NCBI RefSeq assembly: GCF_019973615.1
Contig: NZ_AP024238.1
Location: 3,741,989-3,805,988 of the forward strand
Source of the DNA: Rhodoferax lithotrophicus
Lineage (GTDB): Bacteria > Pseudomonadota > Gammaproteobacteria > Burkholderiales > Burkholderiaceae_C
Direction of reading: 5' to 3'
Length of the DNA stretch: 64,000 nucleotides
Position 1 is the first letter of the stretch; every line of letters starts with the position of its first letter. A model generated the notes under the pieces. The model was given only the letters and a program-made list of their open reading frames with translations. It had not been told where the DNA came from and made no database searches. Shown here in pieces: positions 54,584 to 64,000 of the stretch. Position numbers and translations under genes: made by a program.

Positions 54584-55654
54584 TCAGGTTGACGCTGTGC
54601 TGGCATCCTGATCAGGCTGAGGAACTCCAAAAAAACCACGGCGAGCCAAACCAGGATAACTACACGCCTTGTTTCCTCCACTGCGCCGGGCGAAATCAAC
54701 CGCTTTGATGGTTTTCTCAATAGCGGTTCCAGGGGAATCATCAGCCAGCACCGTCGTAAAACCACAACTTACCGTCACGCGCCCCACCTTGGTAAAGGTG
54801 TATTTTTCAACATTGGCCCGAAAGCGCTCGAAGGCACCCAGTACCAAAGCCTCATCCGGGCAATGCAACAACACACCAAAGTGATCATCACTCAAACGAT
54901 AAAGGCGGTCATACGTACGAAAAGTGTTGCCAAAAATACGCGCCACACGCGACAAGATTTCGTCAGAAATAGGGCGACCATGGTGCTCGGCAATCAACGC
55001 AAAATTATCAATCTTGACCGACCCCAACCAATAATTCGCTGGCACACGGTGTCTGCGCTCCTGGTCTGCCTTTGTCTCATGCGTGCGAGATGCAGGAACC
55101 TCATTCATGTCTTCCAGCACCGCACTGTAAAACGCATCGTCCAGAGACTTGTTGTTGAGCAAACCGGTCAGTGGATCACGGTCACTGAATTCCAGCAAGC
55201 TGTACATATTGCGGTAAATGCGTCGCATGTGATCGATGATTTGCAGATGCTCATCACTTAACGGTGCCTCTGAATGTAATTCGAGCACGCCCTGATCCTC
55301 TTCTCTGAGTTGAGAAAACAAGGGCAACATGGTGATCCGTGGGCCTTCCGGCCCGGCCCAGGCAACTTCAACTCGATCACGTAGCGCCAGACACTTCAGT
55401 CGATCTGGTGCCTCTTCAAGTTTGGGCAACGACGAAAAGTCAATGCGCAACGGATCGATCACCCGGCCTCCACCTTTGGCATCAAGCCGGGCAACTTCCA
55501 ACCAGCGACTCTCAGCGTCTTCACGCATCACCCGTGCAATCACGATGCGACTCACCGGCAGTAAATCAAGTAATGCCTTGGAGAGGGTTAATTCCAGCAA
55601 GTCACGATCACGGTGGTCGGTCAACCTGACAATATGTTCGATGAATGTACTCAT
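54584..55654 (-). CDS. GGDEF-domain protein with degenerate active site
   Basis: A 356 aa protein. Residues 1-160 resemble a GAF-like sensory domain, and the C-terminal half is a GGDEF fold (DPLTGLLNNKSLDDAF, then RLYRLSDDHFGVLLH). The catalytic GGDEF signature is replaced by SDDHF, so cyclic di-GMP synthesis is unlikely. The C-terminus ends with a Gly/Pro-rich tail. The ATG at 55654 is preferred to the TTG two codons upstream. It may act as a c-di-GMP or GTP sensor, which cannot be shown here. Confidence 0.87.
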   Translation of the reverse strand: MSTFIEHIVRLTDHRDRDLLELTLSKALLDLLPVSRIVIARVMREDAESRWLEVARLDAKGGGRVIDPLRIDFSSLPKLEEAPDRLKCLALRDRVEVAWAGPEGPRITMLPLFSQLREEDQGVLELHSEAPLSDEHLQIIDHMRRIYRNMYSLLEFSDRDPLTGLLNNKSLDDAFYSAVLEDMNEVPASRTHETKADQERRHRVPANYWLGSVKIDNFALIAEHHGRPISDEILSRVARIFGNTFRTYDRLYRLSDDHFGVLLHCPDEALVLGAFERFRANVEKYTFTKVGRVTVSCGFTTVLADDSPGTAIEKTIKAVDFARRSGGNKACSYPGLARRGFFGVPQPDQDASTAST

Positions 55655-55861
55655 ACACAAATCATAGACTTGAAATGATGGTACGTCACGAAAAAGCTGG
55701 CTGACATCCGCTCAATCTGAAAGGCTATGTCACCGCCAGATACGGAGATTTCATCAAGAAACGGTGAATGACCAGAGTGCAGAAGTACCCGGCTGTGGTT
55801 ATTGGAAAATTTCCTTATTGGATGCCGACATAGTCATCGGGAAAGACCCACCATCACGCAA

Positions 55862-57157
55862 CTACACTTTGCGAACCAGCCTCACCTGTGCTGCGTTGCG
55901 CCAAGCTGCGGCAGCCTGTTCGTCTTCACCCTGACGCTGAGCCAAATCAGCCAATATTTGCCAAGCTCTGGTTTCCAGACCTACATCCTGCAATCTGGGC
56001 AACGCAAGTGTCAACATTTGATGCGCCTTTCCCCATAACTGCAGATGCAGGCAAGCCACTCCAGCCAAATATTGCAACACTGCATCTCCTGGGTACAGCA
56101 TCTGTGCCCGCTCAATACGGGACAACCAATTGGAATCAATGGCTTCTTCAGTGGAAGAAAAACCGATTTCCATCACCCGCACCAAGGTGATTTTTTGTTC
56201 TTGTGAAAAATCATCGGGCACACTCATCATGCGCTCCCACACGGGCAACAGCCATTCAAAGGCCAGCGGTGCCGTACCACCCAAACGCATGCAGCGCTCG
56301 GCTGCCATACATGCTACTTCTGGCAGCGCCCTTTCATGGTGCTCCAGTTGCATCCAGACCCGTTCCAGTTGTTCCAGGTCATAAGTGTTTTGTAACCACT
56401 CCTGTGCCAACGAGCGCAACAAACCTTTGGCTGTATCTGGCGAGAAGGCACGATGCTTGGCCAGCAGGCGCGCGGTCTCCAGCGCCAGCGCATTTTTCCC
56501 TGCCATACGCGCCACTTTTAAGCGCAATCGCAGTGCCACAGTACGACGTGCAACACCCGATGGCAATTGGTCGAGCCATTGCAGCGCGGCATGCGCATCA
56601 CGGTCTTGCAACGACCAGCGTACCGCACGCAACAACAACCCCTCTCGAATATCCCCGGCATGACGGGCATCCGCCTGTGTCATGGCTTGCTGAAAATAAA
56701 GCTCACGGGCTTGACGATCTTGCAATGACTGTGAACTCTCTGCAGCCAACAGGTTGGCCAATACTCGCAAACGGGCAGCATGTGGCCAATCTTCTCCACT
56801 TTGTGCCACCACCGACTCATGTGAAAGCAAGGTTTGTGTCGCCTTTCGGGCGCGTAAAAACCGACCCGCCACAAAATGCGACAGGGCATCCAGCAAAGCG
56901 GCATACATCACCCGTTCCTGATGGCGTAACCGCCATGATCGTGCCTGGGCAGGCAATGCAAACAAGGCAGATAAAGCCTTTAGCGCCAAATGCATCAACA
57001 CAAACAACAGCACCAACAACAGCACCACCATATTGAGCGACAAATCCACCCGGTAAGGTGGCCAAAATACCGTGATGCTGCCCGTGTTGTTACTGGCAAA
57101 CAGCGCTGCCGCGACTGCGACCCCAAACAAACCCAAGAACCAGAGAGCCACACGCAT
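55862..57157 (-). CDS. hemY: HemY-like protein of the heme operon
   Basis: A 431 aa inner-membrane protein with two N-terminal transmembrane helices (about residues 4-22 and 43-62) and a cytoplasmic tetratricopeptide-like helical repeat region. The family blocks (GSITVFWPPYRVDLSLNM and the later LRVLANLLAAES) fit proteobacterial HemY. It is unrelated to Bacillus HemY oxidase. It begins two bases after hemX. Its precise role in heme synthesis is unknown. Confidence 0.9.
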   Translation of the reverse strand: MRVALWFLGLFGVAVAAALFASNNTGSITVFWPPYRVDLSLNMVVLLLVLLFVLMHLALKALSALFALPAQARSWRLRHQERVMYAALLDALSHFVAGRFLRARKATQTLLSHESVVAQSGEDWPHAARLRVLANLLAAESSQSLQDRQARELYFQQAMTQADARHAGDIREGLLLRAVRWSLQDRDAHAALQWLDQLPSGVARRTVALRLRLKVARMAGKNALALETARLLAKHRAFSPDTAKGLLRSLAQEWLQNTYDLEQLERVWMQLEHHERALPEVACMAAERCMRLGGTAPLAFEWLLPVWERMMSVPDDFSQEQKITLVRVMEIGFSSTEEAIDSNWLSRIERAQMLYPGDAVLQYLAGVACLHLQLWGKAHQMLTLALPRLQDVGLETRAWQILADLAQRQGEDEQAAAAWRNAAQVRLVRKV

Positions 57158-57159
57158 GA

Positions 57160-58257
57160 TCAGCGTCCTGAAGCGGCTGTGGCCAACATGGCCAGAGTCT
57201 CATCAACCCGAGGAATTTGCAAGGTGCGCATTTGCACCTGAACTTGCTGCAGCAACGTAGCGGTTGCTTGGGTTTTACGAGCATTAGCCTGAAAATATTT
57301 TTTCAGCATGGCCTCGGCATCGGTCAGGTCAGAGCGTGCGGATTCGATTTGCCGCGCCAGCAGCCCCAAGCGGGCATTGAGCAACTTCAATTTGAAATTT
57401 TCCCGCAAGAAGAACGTCTGCTCGGGAGATAACAGCGCGGCCTCCGGGGACTCAATACGGCTCACTCGAACTAAATTTCTGGCTTCCCTCACAACCAGAT
57501 CAAAGCTCGCTTGCCACCAGCTTAGGGATGCTTTGGGTGGTGGCACCAAATTTTTCCCGCTCTGCGGCACAGATACCACGGCATTGGCGGGTTGTATTTC
57601 ATCGGCCAAATGCACCAACTCATCAAGCTTGATCAACAAAATCGGGGTATCACTGACCGCCGAAGTCTTGACACGGTCAATATCGCGCGCGATGGCACGC
57701 TGCAACAAAGCCAGTCGGGGTTGAGCCGCACGCACAATACGTTGATCTGCACTTTTCAACGCAGCAAGCAAGGGCTCCACGCTGCCCGTCAACTGGGCTT
57801 GTTGTTGCGCCAGACGGATGGCAGCTTCAATATCCACCACGAGGTTTTCATCACGCGAACGCGACATGCTCTGCATCAACTCGTCCAATTGGCTGCGCTG
57901 CAAAGCCACCTCACTCAAGCGCGCATCAAGCACAGCAACACGCGCGGCGGTTTCTTGTGCCAATAAAACAGCTTGCTTGGCCATCGCACTTGCTTCCAGT
58001 GACTGTGTTTGGGCTTGCGCACTCTGCCGGGCCAAAAGTTCCTGCATGCCAGCTACTTTTTGCCACAACATCATCACCGCCACCAGGGCCACACCACCCA
58101 GCACACCCAGCAGCAACAACAAACCCTTATGAGAGCTCACATGCGGTTTGACCAAAGCATCCTGCGCAGACGACACAGCAGATGGTGCAGCGAGTGTCTC
58201 TACGGGAGCCTGGTTGGCTGGTTCAGGGGAAAGCTCAGGGTTGGAGGGTAAGGACAT
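57160..58257 (-). CDS. hemX: HemX-like protein of the heme operon
   Basis: A 365 aa protein with a short Pro/Ala-rich cytoplasmic N-terminus and one transmembrane helix (LLLLGVLGGVALVAVMMLW, about residues 48-66). A large coiled-coil-rich periplasmic or membrane-associated part follows. It fits the HemX family, often misannotated as uroporphyrin-III C-methyltransferase. It has no SAM-binding motif. It lies in hemC-hemD-hemX-hemY, but after an unusual 218 bp gap from hemD. Confidence 0.88.
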   Translation of the reverse strand: MSLPSNPELSPEPANQAPVETLAAPSAVSSAQDALVKPHVSSHKGLLLLLGVLGGVALVAVMMLWQKVAGMQELLARQSAQAQTQSLEASAMAKQAVLLAQETAARVAVLDARLSEVALQRSQLDELMQSMSRSRDENLVVDIEAAIRLAQQQAQLTGSVEPLLAALKSADQRIVRAAQPRLALLQRAIARDIDRVKTSAVSDTPILLIKLDELVHLADEIQPANAVVSVPQSGKNLVPPPKASLSWWQASFDLVVREARNLVRVSRIESPEAALLSPEQTFFLRENFKLKLLNARLGLLARQIESARSDLTDAEAMLKKYFQANARKTQATATLLQQVQVQMRTLQIPRVDETLAMLATAASGR

Positions 58258-58475
58258 GATTTCTCAATCATATCCTCCCCTAAGAACCTTAGATGCGAGT
58301 TTCCCCGCATACAGACCAAGCACAATCCCTTGCTGGCTGACTTCATCAAGCGGTATACGTTCCATCCGTTTGCCGGATTCAAGTCTCCGTGCTGAGAGCG
58401 ACTTGCTTACGCACAGAACAAAACAAGGCACCAGGAGCAGTGATACGCCCGAACCGTTATCCCTGGTGACATCGG
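58258..58475. other. hemD-hemX gap
   Basis: 218 bp inside an operon that is usually compact. A minus-strand frame at 58264-58479 (71 codons) starts with a GTG overlapping the hemD stop (GTGA). It ends before hemX with YAGKLASKVLRGGYD. I do not recognise it, and it may be a small gene or a gene remnant. No terminator is visible. Confidence 0.3.
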
Positions 58476-59321
58476 TCACAAAGACCGGGTGAGAGACAAC
58501 TTTGGGTCAATCCATGCCAAGGACTGTATCGATGCCAGCACATCCGCCAATACGGGTCGCGCTTGCAGCACCCGCCCAAAACCCAGATCCCGTGCCGCCT
58601 GCGCAATCCGCACATGTGTGGCCACCGCACGGGCCTGTGACCAGTCTTGTGCAGGCAAAAGTCCTTTCAGGTGGCCCAACGCTTCAGCACTGCTGAACAA
58701 CCAGACCGACCCATCCGCCGCCGCGGCATGCGCCATGGCACATTGCTGGGTATTCCAGACGGGGGCACCACGTTGGTAAGCCACCACAAAATCAACCTGT
58801 ACTCCGGCATCGGTCAAACGCTGCGCCAGCCAGTCACGCCCAACACCAGCATCGTTTTCAGCCCAAGACACCCCATCTTCGGCCAAACTGCGGCCTCGCA
58901 CAATCAGCACCTTGTCACCAGGTTGCACTTGCGTCTGCACCTGCTGCCAAAGCGCCTCGGAATCAAACTGACCCGACTGTTCAGAAGGTGACACCACATA
59001 TGGCGCAGGCACGCCGTGCGCCAGCAGTGCGTTCGCCGTACCCGGTCCGGTTGACCATGCTCTTGTTTTTATAGCTTCCTGCACATATAAATCAAGCAAT
59101 AGAGCCTTATTTTCTTTAAATAAAAAATCAACCGCATGACGACTGACAAACATCACAGCGGCATAACCCGACCAGCGTTGCCCTGCCGTCTGAATGCCAG
59201 ACACATCCGGCAACCCCCGCACTTCAATCAGTGGCAAAGCCAGCGCATCATGGTTTTGTGCCTGCAGCAACTCCACCCAGGCTTGCGCCTGCGGCTGCAC
59301 CCGGGTCACCAGAATACGCAT
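58476..59321 (-). CDS. hemD: uroporphyrinogen-III synthase
   Basis: It cyclises hydroxymethylbilane with inversion of ring D. The 281 aa product begins RILVTRVQPQAQAWVE and has FVSRHAVDF and the C-terminal ATHVRIAQAARDLG. Residues about 72-88 (KALLLDLYVQEAIKTRA) are encoded by an in-frame copy of the dispersed repeat (59058-59106). The insertion precedes the block STGPGTANAL. Whether this adds a loop or replaces native residues needs an alignment. The ATG at 59321 overlaps the hemC stop; a TTG two codons earlier is possible. Confidence 0.9.
   Translation of the reverse strand: MRILVTRVQPQAQAWVELLQAQNHDALALPLIEVRGLPDVSGIQTAGQRWSGYAAVMFVSRHAVDFLFKENKALLLDLYVQEAIKTRAWSTGPGTANALLAHGVPAPYVVSPSEQSGQFDSEALWQQVQTQVQPGDKVLIVRGRSLAEDGVSWAENDAGVGRDWLAQRLTDAGVQVDFVVAYQRGAPVWNTQQCAMAHAAAADGSVWLFSSAEALGHLKGLLPAQDWSQARAVATHVRIAQAARDLGFGRVLQARPVLADVLASIQSLAWIDPKLSLTRSL
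59058..59106 (-). repeat. 49 bp dispersed repeat inside hemD
   Basis: Read on the minus strand it begins GGCTCTATTGCTTGATTTAT, continues ATGTGCAGGAAGCTATAAAA and ends ACAAGAGCA, in register with the other full copies. It stays in frame with hemD. Confidence 0.75.
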
Positions 59322-59323
59322 GC

Positions 59324-60286
59324 TCAAACGGTCGGAGTGACCGTCGGGCTCAAATGAGCCAAAGTGCCGCCCTGTGCCAAGACTTGGCGGCGCAGCTCTC
59401 GCGCGACTTGCAAACCCAAATCAGTTGCACTCTCAATATCCGACACGATGCCGCTCAAGCGCACACACACCAGCGGCAAACGTCCTTCGGTATCACCCCA
59501 GGCGGCATCTATGGTCAAAGTGTCTTGGGCCAGCGTGGCATAAGCGGCCAAAGGCATGGAGCAACTTCCCCCCATGGCACGGCTGACCGCACGCTCTGCG
59601 GCCACAGCCAGCCAGGTCTGCTGGTGCACCAAGGTGCTTAATGCGCTGATCACATCGGTGCGATCACTGCGCACCTCAATCCCCAACGCACCCTGACCGG
59701 CTGCCGGCAACATCACGGCGGGGTCAAACTCGGTACGAATCCGCGCCGATAAACCCAAACGCTTCAATCCGGCAGCAGCCAACACAATCGCGTCATACAA
59801 ACCCTCGTCCAGCTTGCGCAAACGGGTGTCCAGATTGCCACGCAAGGGCTCGATCTTCAGGTCAGGCCGCAACGCACGCAGCAGCGCCACCCGGCGCAAA
59901 CTGGAAGTACCCACCACCGCGCCTTGCGGCAAAGCCGCCAGATCTGCATAGTTGTTCGACACAAAGGCATCACGCGGGTCTTCACGTTCCATCACACACG
60001 CCAGACTGAAGCCTGCAGGCAATTCCATCGGCACGTCTTTGAGCGAATGCACCGCCAGATCGGCACGACCTTCTTCCAGCGCCACCTCCAGCTCTTTCAC
60101 AAACAGACCTTTGCCCCCGACCTGGCTTAAAGCGCGATCCAGAATTTGATCCCCTTGGGTAGTCATTCCCAAAAGTTGGACTGAATGCCCCTGGTCAGTC
60201 AGCAGCGACTGAACATGTTCTGCCTGCCACATGGCCAGGCGGCTTTCCCGCGTGGCAATCGTGAATAAAGATGGTGATGAAGTCAT
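59324..60286 (-). CDS. hemC: hydroxymethylbilane synthase (porphobilinogen deaminase)
   Basis: It joins four porphobilinogen units. The 320 aa product begins with [16 protein letters not shown] and has [12 protein letters not shown] and the cofactor-attachment Cys in [13 protein letters not shown]. The ATG at 60286 (MTSSPSLF) is preferred to the ORF start at 60421, which would overlap the ppc start region. It is divergent from ppc, with about 104 bp between starts. Confidence 0.96.
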   Translation of the reverse strand: MTSSPSLFTIATRESRLAMWQAEHVQSLLTDQGHSVQLLGMTTQGDQILDRALSQVGGKGLFVKELEVALEEGRADLAVHSLKDVPMELPAGFSLACVMEREDPRDAFVSNNYADLAALPQGAVVGTSSLRRVALLRALRPDLKIEPLRGNLDTRLRKLDEGLYDAIVLAAAGLKRLGLSARIRTEFDPAVMLPAAGQGALGIEVRSDRTDVISALSTLVHQQTWLAVAAERAVSRAMGGSCSMPLAAYATLAQDTLTIDAAWGDTEGRLPLVCVRLSGIVSDIESATDLGLQVARELRRQVLAQGGTLAHLSPTVTPTV

Positions 60287-60390
60287 GAATGGGAGGGCTT
60301 GAAGCCGTAACCTTTTTGTAATCTGTCCGTATTCGAGAATGCTAGCATGGCTTTTGCTTGAGACATTGTCCATCCACACCGAGAACACCC

Positions 60391-63240
60391 ATGACAAAGC
60401 GCGCAACCTTGCCAAACCCAAACACTTTGATCAACACCGAGCGCCCTTTGGTGGAGGACATTCGCCTATTGGGGCGTATTCTGGGCGATGTGATACGTGA
60501 GCAGGAAGGCGAAGCCGCTTTTGCCCTGATCGAGCAAATCCGCCAGTTGTCGGTCACCTTTCGCCGCCATGCCGACCCGGCGGCAGACCGGGCGCTCAAC
60601 AAGCTGCTGAAATCCCTCAGCAGCGAACAAACCGTGAGTGTGGTACGTGCCTTCACCTATTTCAGCCATTTGGCCAACCTGGCCGAAGACCGCCACCACA
60701 TCCGCCGCCGCGACATTCATGAACGCGCTGGCAGCACCCGCCCCGGCAGCATTGCCCTGAGCCTGCAACGCTTACACGCCCAAGGCATCACCCCGCAAGC
60801 CATCAGCGACATGCTGGCGCACAGTTTTGTCTCACCGGTGCTCACCGCCCACCCCACCGAGGTGCAACGCAAAAGTATTCTGGATGCCGAACGCGCCATT
60901 GCTCAACTGCTGACCGCGCGCGACGACATCCTGGCCCAGGCCAGCGCACAGAAAGTGGCACACGATGCACTGACTCCCCGCGAGCTGGCCAATAACGAGG
61001 CCTTGCTGCGCGCCCGGGTCTTGCAGCTCTGGCATACCCGCTTGCTGCGTTTTTCCAAACTCACTGTGGCTGACGAGGTGGAAAACGCGCTGAGTTATTA
61101 CGAATCAACTTTTTTGCGCGAAATCCCCAAGCTTTACGCCAGCCTGGAACAGGCCCTGGGTGCACTGCCGGTGCACAGCTTCCTGCGTATGGGCCAATGG
61201 ATCGGCGGTGACCGCGACGGCAACCCCAATGTCAACGCCCAAACACTCACCCACGCCCTGAGCCGCCAGGCCGACACGGCACTGCGCCATTACCTGACCG
61301 AAGTGCACTACCTGGGGGGAGAGTTGTCCCTGTCAGCCATGCTGATGGATTTCCCCGCCGAAATGCAGGCTTTGGCCAATCAATCGCCAGACACCAACGA
61401 GCACCGCAAAGACGAGCCTTACCGGCGTGCACTGATTGGTGTTTATGCCCGGCTGGCCGCCACCCTGAAGTTGCTCACCGGTGGCGATGCTGCCCGCCAT
61501 GCGGTACCTCCGCAAAACCCCTACCTCACCCCGGAAGAACTGCTGCGCGACCTGCGTGTGATTGAAGCTTCCTTGCTGACACAACACGCCCAGGCTTTGG
61601 TCTCGCAACGCCTGCAACCGCTGATCCGGGCGGTCGAGGTGTTTGGCTTTCACCTGGCCACAGTGGACTTGCGGCAAAGCTCGGACCAGCATGAAACCGT
61701 GATTGCAGAACTGCTGGCCACCGCACGTATGGCCCCCGATTACGCCAAACTGGATGAATCGGCCAAGCGTGAGCTGCTGCTGCACCTGCTGTGTGATGCC
61801 CGTCCCCTGCGCGTCATCGGCCACGCTTACAGCGCCCACACTGTCAGTGAACTCGGTATTTTTGAAGCCGCCAAAGCCTCACGCAGCCGCTTTGGTACCC
61901 AAGCCATTCGCCACTACATCATCAGCCACACAGAAACCGTGAGCGACCTGCTCGAAGTGATGCTGCTGCAAAAAGAAGTTGGCCTGATGCAAGGCCCGCT
62001 GGATGAACAGGCCACCTGCGACCTGATTGTGGTGCCCCTGTTTGAGACCATTGAAGACCTGCGCAATGCCAGCCAGATCATGCGCGAGTTTTACGCCCTG
62101 CCCGGCATCCTGCCCATGGTGCAACGCGGCGCAGCCGACCAGTATGGCGAACAAGACATCATGCTGGGCTACTCTGACAGCAACAAGGATGGCGGCATCT
62201 TCACCAGCAACTGGGAGCTGTACCAAGCCGAAATTGCCCTGGTGGAAGTGTTTGACGGCATCAACCTTGCCAACGATAGCGCTCCCGTTCAGCTGCGTAT
62301 GTTCCACGGCCGCGGCGGCACGGTAGGCCGCGGCGGCGGCCCTAGCTTTGAGGCCATCCTGGCCCAACCTCCGGGCACCGTGCGCGGGCAGATTCGACTG
62401 ACCGAGCAGGGCGAGGTGATTGGCTCCAAATACGCCAACCCCGAAATTGGTCGGCGCAATCTGGAAACCCTGGTGGCCGCCACCCTGGAAGCCACCCTGC
62501 TGCACCCGACTCTGTCGGCCAAACCCGCTTTTCTGACCTGCGCCGCCGAACTGTCTTTGGCCAGCATGGCGGCTTACCGCAAGCTGGTGTACGAAACCCC
62601 TGGTTTCACCGAATACTTTTTTGATGCCACCCCGATCCGGGAAATTGCCGAACTCAACATCGGCTCCCGCCCGGCCTCGCGCAAATCCACTCAGAAAATT
62701 GAGGACCTGCGTGCCATTCCCTGGGGCTTCAGCTGGGGCCAATGCCGCCTGACGCTGCCCGGCTGGTTTGGTTTTGGCTCGGCCGTCGAGAGCTTTTTGA
62801 ACCCACCCGAGGCCTCCGAGAAGCTGAAAAAACAGCGCCTGACCCTGCTGCAACAAATGCAGAAACAATGGCCGTTTTTCAGCTCACTGCTCTCCAACAT
62901 GGACATGGTGATGGCCAAAAGCGACCTGGCGCTGGCCTCACGCTACGCCGAACTGGTGAACAACAAACGGCTGCGCAAGAAAATCTTCAGCGCCATTGAA
63001 GCCGAATGGCATCTCACCGCCGAAGCGCTGGAATTGATCACGGGTGACAAAGAGCGCCTGATGCACAACGCCCCATTACAGCGCTCCATCCGTCACCGCT
63101 TCCCCTACATCGATCCACTCCACCACCTGCAAGTGGAGTTGGTGCGCCGTTTTCGCGAAGGGCAGAGTGATGACCGGCTCAAGCGCGGCATTCACATCTC
63201 GATCAACGGTATTGCCGCAGGGCTGCGCAATACGGGTTAA
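60391..63240 (+). CDS. ppc: phosphoenolpyruvate carboxylase
   Basis: It makes oxaloacetate from PEP and bicarbonate to refill the TCA cycle. The 949 aa product has the catalytic His in [12 protein letters not shown], the glycine-rich loop [14 protein letters not shown] and the C-terminal end [13 protein letters not shown] typical of PEPC. The ATG at 60391 is chosen over the ORF start at 60358. Length is a little above E. coli (883 aa). No allosteric change is visible. Confidence 0.97.
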   Translation: MTKRATLPNPNTLINTERPLVEDIRLLGRILGDVIREQEGEAAFALIEQIRQLSVTFRRHADPAADRALNKLLKSLSSEQTVSVVRAFTYFSHLANLAEDRHHIRRRDIHERAGSTRPGSIALSLQRLHAQGITPQAISDMLAHSFVSPVLTAHPTEVQRKSILDAERAIAQLLTARDDILAQASAQKVAHDALTPRELANNEALLRARVLQLWHTRLLRFSKLTVADEVENALSYYESTFLREIPKLYASLEQALGALPVHSFLRMGQWIGGDRDGNPNVNAQTLTHALSRQADTALRHYLTEVHYLGGELSLSAMLMDFPAEMQALANQSPDTNEHRKDEPYRRALIGVYARLAATLKLLTGGDAARHAVPPQNPYLTPEELLRDLRVIEASLLTQHAQALVSQRLQPLIRAVEVFGFHLATVDLRQSSDQHETVIAELLATARMAPDYAKLDESAKRELLLHLLCDARPLRVIGHAYSAHTVSELGIFEAAKASRSRFGTQAIRHYIISHTETVSDLLEVMLLQKEVGLMQGPLDEQATCDLIVVPLFETIEDLRNASQIMREFYALPGILPMVQRGAADQYGEQDIMLGYSDSNKDGGIFTSNWELYQAEIALVEVFDGINLANDSAPVQLRMFHGRGGTVGRGGGPSFEAILAQPPGTVRGQIRLTEQGEVIGSKYANPEIGRRNLETLVAATLEATLLHPTLSAKPAFLTCAAELSLASMAAYRKLVYETPGFTEYFFDATPIREIAELNIGSRPASRKSTQKIEDLRAIPWGFSWGQCRLTLPGWFGFGSAVESFLNPPEASEKLKKQRLTLLQQMQKQWPFFSSLLSNMDMVMAKSDLALASRYAELVNNKRLRKKIFSAIEAEWHLTAEALELITGDKERLMHNAPLQRSIRHRFPYIDPLHHLQVELVRRFREGQSDDRLKRGIHISINGIAAGLRNTG

Positions 63241-63269
63241 AGCCGCGGAAAACCGCCAACCAGTGAGTA

Positions 63270-63995
63270 TTACCTGGCGTAGCGCCACTTGCGCAATGGC
63301 AAGCCCAGGTAATACTTGCGAAAGAACTCGAAACGCGCCGCCATCGAGAAGCTGTAGACCGGGCTGGCGGGCACATACCAGCTGTTGAGGCCGGTGCGCA
63401 GCAGCAGTTGGTAGCCGTTTTGTGTCATCAACCGGTGTTTTTTGTGATGCGTCACATGATCTTCAATCAACACCAGGCGCGGCTGCCAATAAGCAAAGTC
63501 AAAGCCCGACAGCGCCACCAATTCATGGCCCTCAATGTCGATGGACAACAAATCAAACCCGACCGGTGCGTGGTGACTGCGCAAGATGGTGTCCAGGGTT
63601 TCACACTGCACCGACACCGTGGCACGCACCACCGCACCAATCGCAATCGGCTGATCTTCCAGCGTGGAATGCGGGCCAGCGCGGTTGAGCTGCAACTGTT
63701 TGCCAGCATTTTCCGGGCTGGAGCAGGCCATTTCCACCACTACGCCCTTGCGCGACTGGCGCAGCAGGGCACAGCAATCCGGGTCGGGCTCCACCAGCAA
63801 ACCCGTCCAGCCCAAGGCCTCCAGATGTTGGGACTGCGAGTCCAGCACCGGGTCATTGGCCCCCACATCCACATAAAACCCGTTGGTCTTCTGAAAAAAT
63901 GACTGCACCAGCGCTTGCTCAATGGCGGGTTCGTTATTGAACTGGTGGACATGATGGCCGAAAAAATCAGCGCGTTGGGACAAAAGTGACGGCAT
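63270..63995 (-). CDS. FkbM-family SAM-dependent methyltransferase, start may lie beyond the window
   Basis: A 241 aa protein with the SAM-binding motif GFYVDVGANDP, then LEALGWTGLLVEPDP and FDLLSIDIEGHE, the FkbM hallmark blocks. The C-terminal part (FRKYYLGLPLRKWRYAR) is basic. FkbM enzymes O-methylate sugars or small molecules. The ATG at 63995 is five bases from the window edge, so an earlier start is possible. It converges on ppc with 29 bp between. Confidence 0.85.
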   Translation of the reverse strand: MPSLLSQRADFFGHHVHQFNNEPAIEQALVQSFFQKTNGFYVDVGANDPVLDSQSQHLEALGWTGLLVEPDPDCCALLRQSRKGVVVEMACSSPENAGKQLQLNRAGPHSTLEDQPIAIGAVVRATVSVQCETLDTILRSHHAPVGFDLLSIDIEGHELVALSGFDFAYWQPRLVLIEDHVTHHKKHRLMTQNGYQLLLRTGLNSWYVPASPVYSFSMAARFEFFRKYYLGLPLRKWRYAR

Positions 63996-64000
63996 GGATG

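Overview
The window looks like the chromosome of a betaproteobacterium of the order Burkholderiales, most likely family Comamonadaceae (Rhodoferax/Polaromonas-like). This rests on the gene orders lepA-lepB-DUF4845-rnc-era, rpoE-rseA-mucB-mucD, rpmF-plsX-fabH-fabD-fabG-acpP-fabF, hemC-hemD-hemX-hemY and the DUF3348-DUF802-OmpA-DUF2894 cluster, and on a short dispersed repeat of the kind seen in that family. The genus is an inference. No rRNA, tRNA, CRISPR array, prophage or intact insertion sequence was recognised.

Layout. 1-1.6 kb: a MaoC/phosphate acetyltransferase gene cut by the window edge and a small unknown gene. 2.1-7.0 kb: the minus-strand lepA-lepB-DUF4845-rnc-era operon for translation, secretion and RNA processing. 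7.1-11.5 kb: the sigma-E envelope stress module. 11.5-18.1 kb: fatty acid and phospholipid initiation genes with rpmF and a YceD gene. 18.1-22.6 kb: a maf/RsmI-like pair facing sppA-Rieske-HAD-rluC. 23.2-26.2 kb: RNase E behind a long structured leader. 26.5-27.7 kb: an FAD oxidoreductase.

27.8-36.9 kb is a guanidine assimilation operon: an NtrC-like box, a sigma-54 promoter, a guanidine-I (ykkC) riboswitch, ABC permease and ATPase, the two DUF1989 proteins (carboxyguanidine deiminase), the biotin-dependent carboxylase, and allophanate hydrolase. Together they would convert guanidine to ammonia and CO2 under nitrogen limitation. The usual transporter binding protein is missing. A dienelactone hydrolase and a hybrid histidine kinase follow.

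40.7-45.0 kb holds a four-gene operon (DUF3348, DUF802, OmpA-like, DUF2894) of unknown function. The DUF802 protein has the membrane layout and motifs of MotA/TolQ/ExbB subunits. Its OmpA-like partner has a MotB-type transmembrane Asp and a peptidoglycan-binding domain. I read this as an uncharacterised proton-driven, cell-wall-anchored complex with a very long coiled-coil tail, comparable to ZorAB but without the other Zorya genes. It is the best candidate for an undescribed system here.

45.4-50.7 kb is a complete soluble NAD-reducing [NiFe] hydrogenase operon, hoxFUYHW. A LuxR-type regulator and a membrane hybrid kinase follow, then a ParB-like protein and a degenerate GGDEF protein. 55.9-60.3 kb is hemCDXY, divergent from ppc, and an FkbM-type methyltransferase lies at the right edge.

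A 48-50 bp repeat recurs at least seven times in the same register. It lies between genes, over the stop codons of fabH and hoxH, and in frame inside rseA, the carboxylase gene and hemD.
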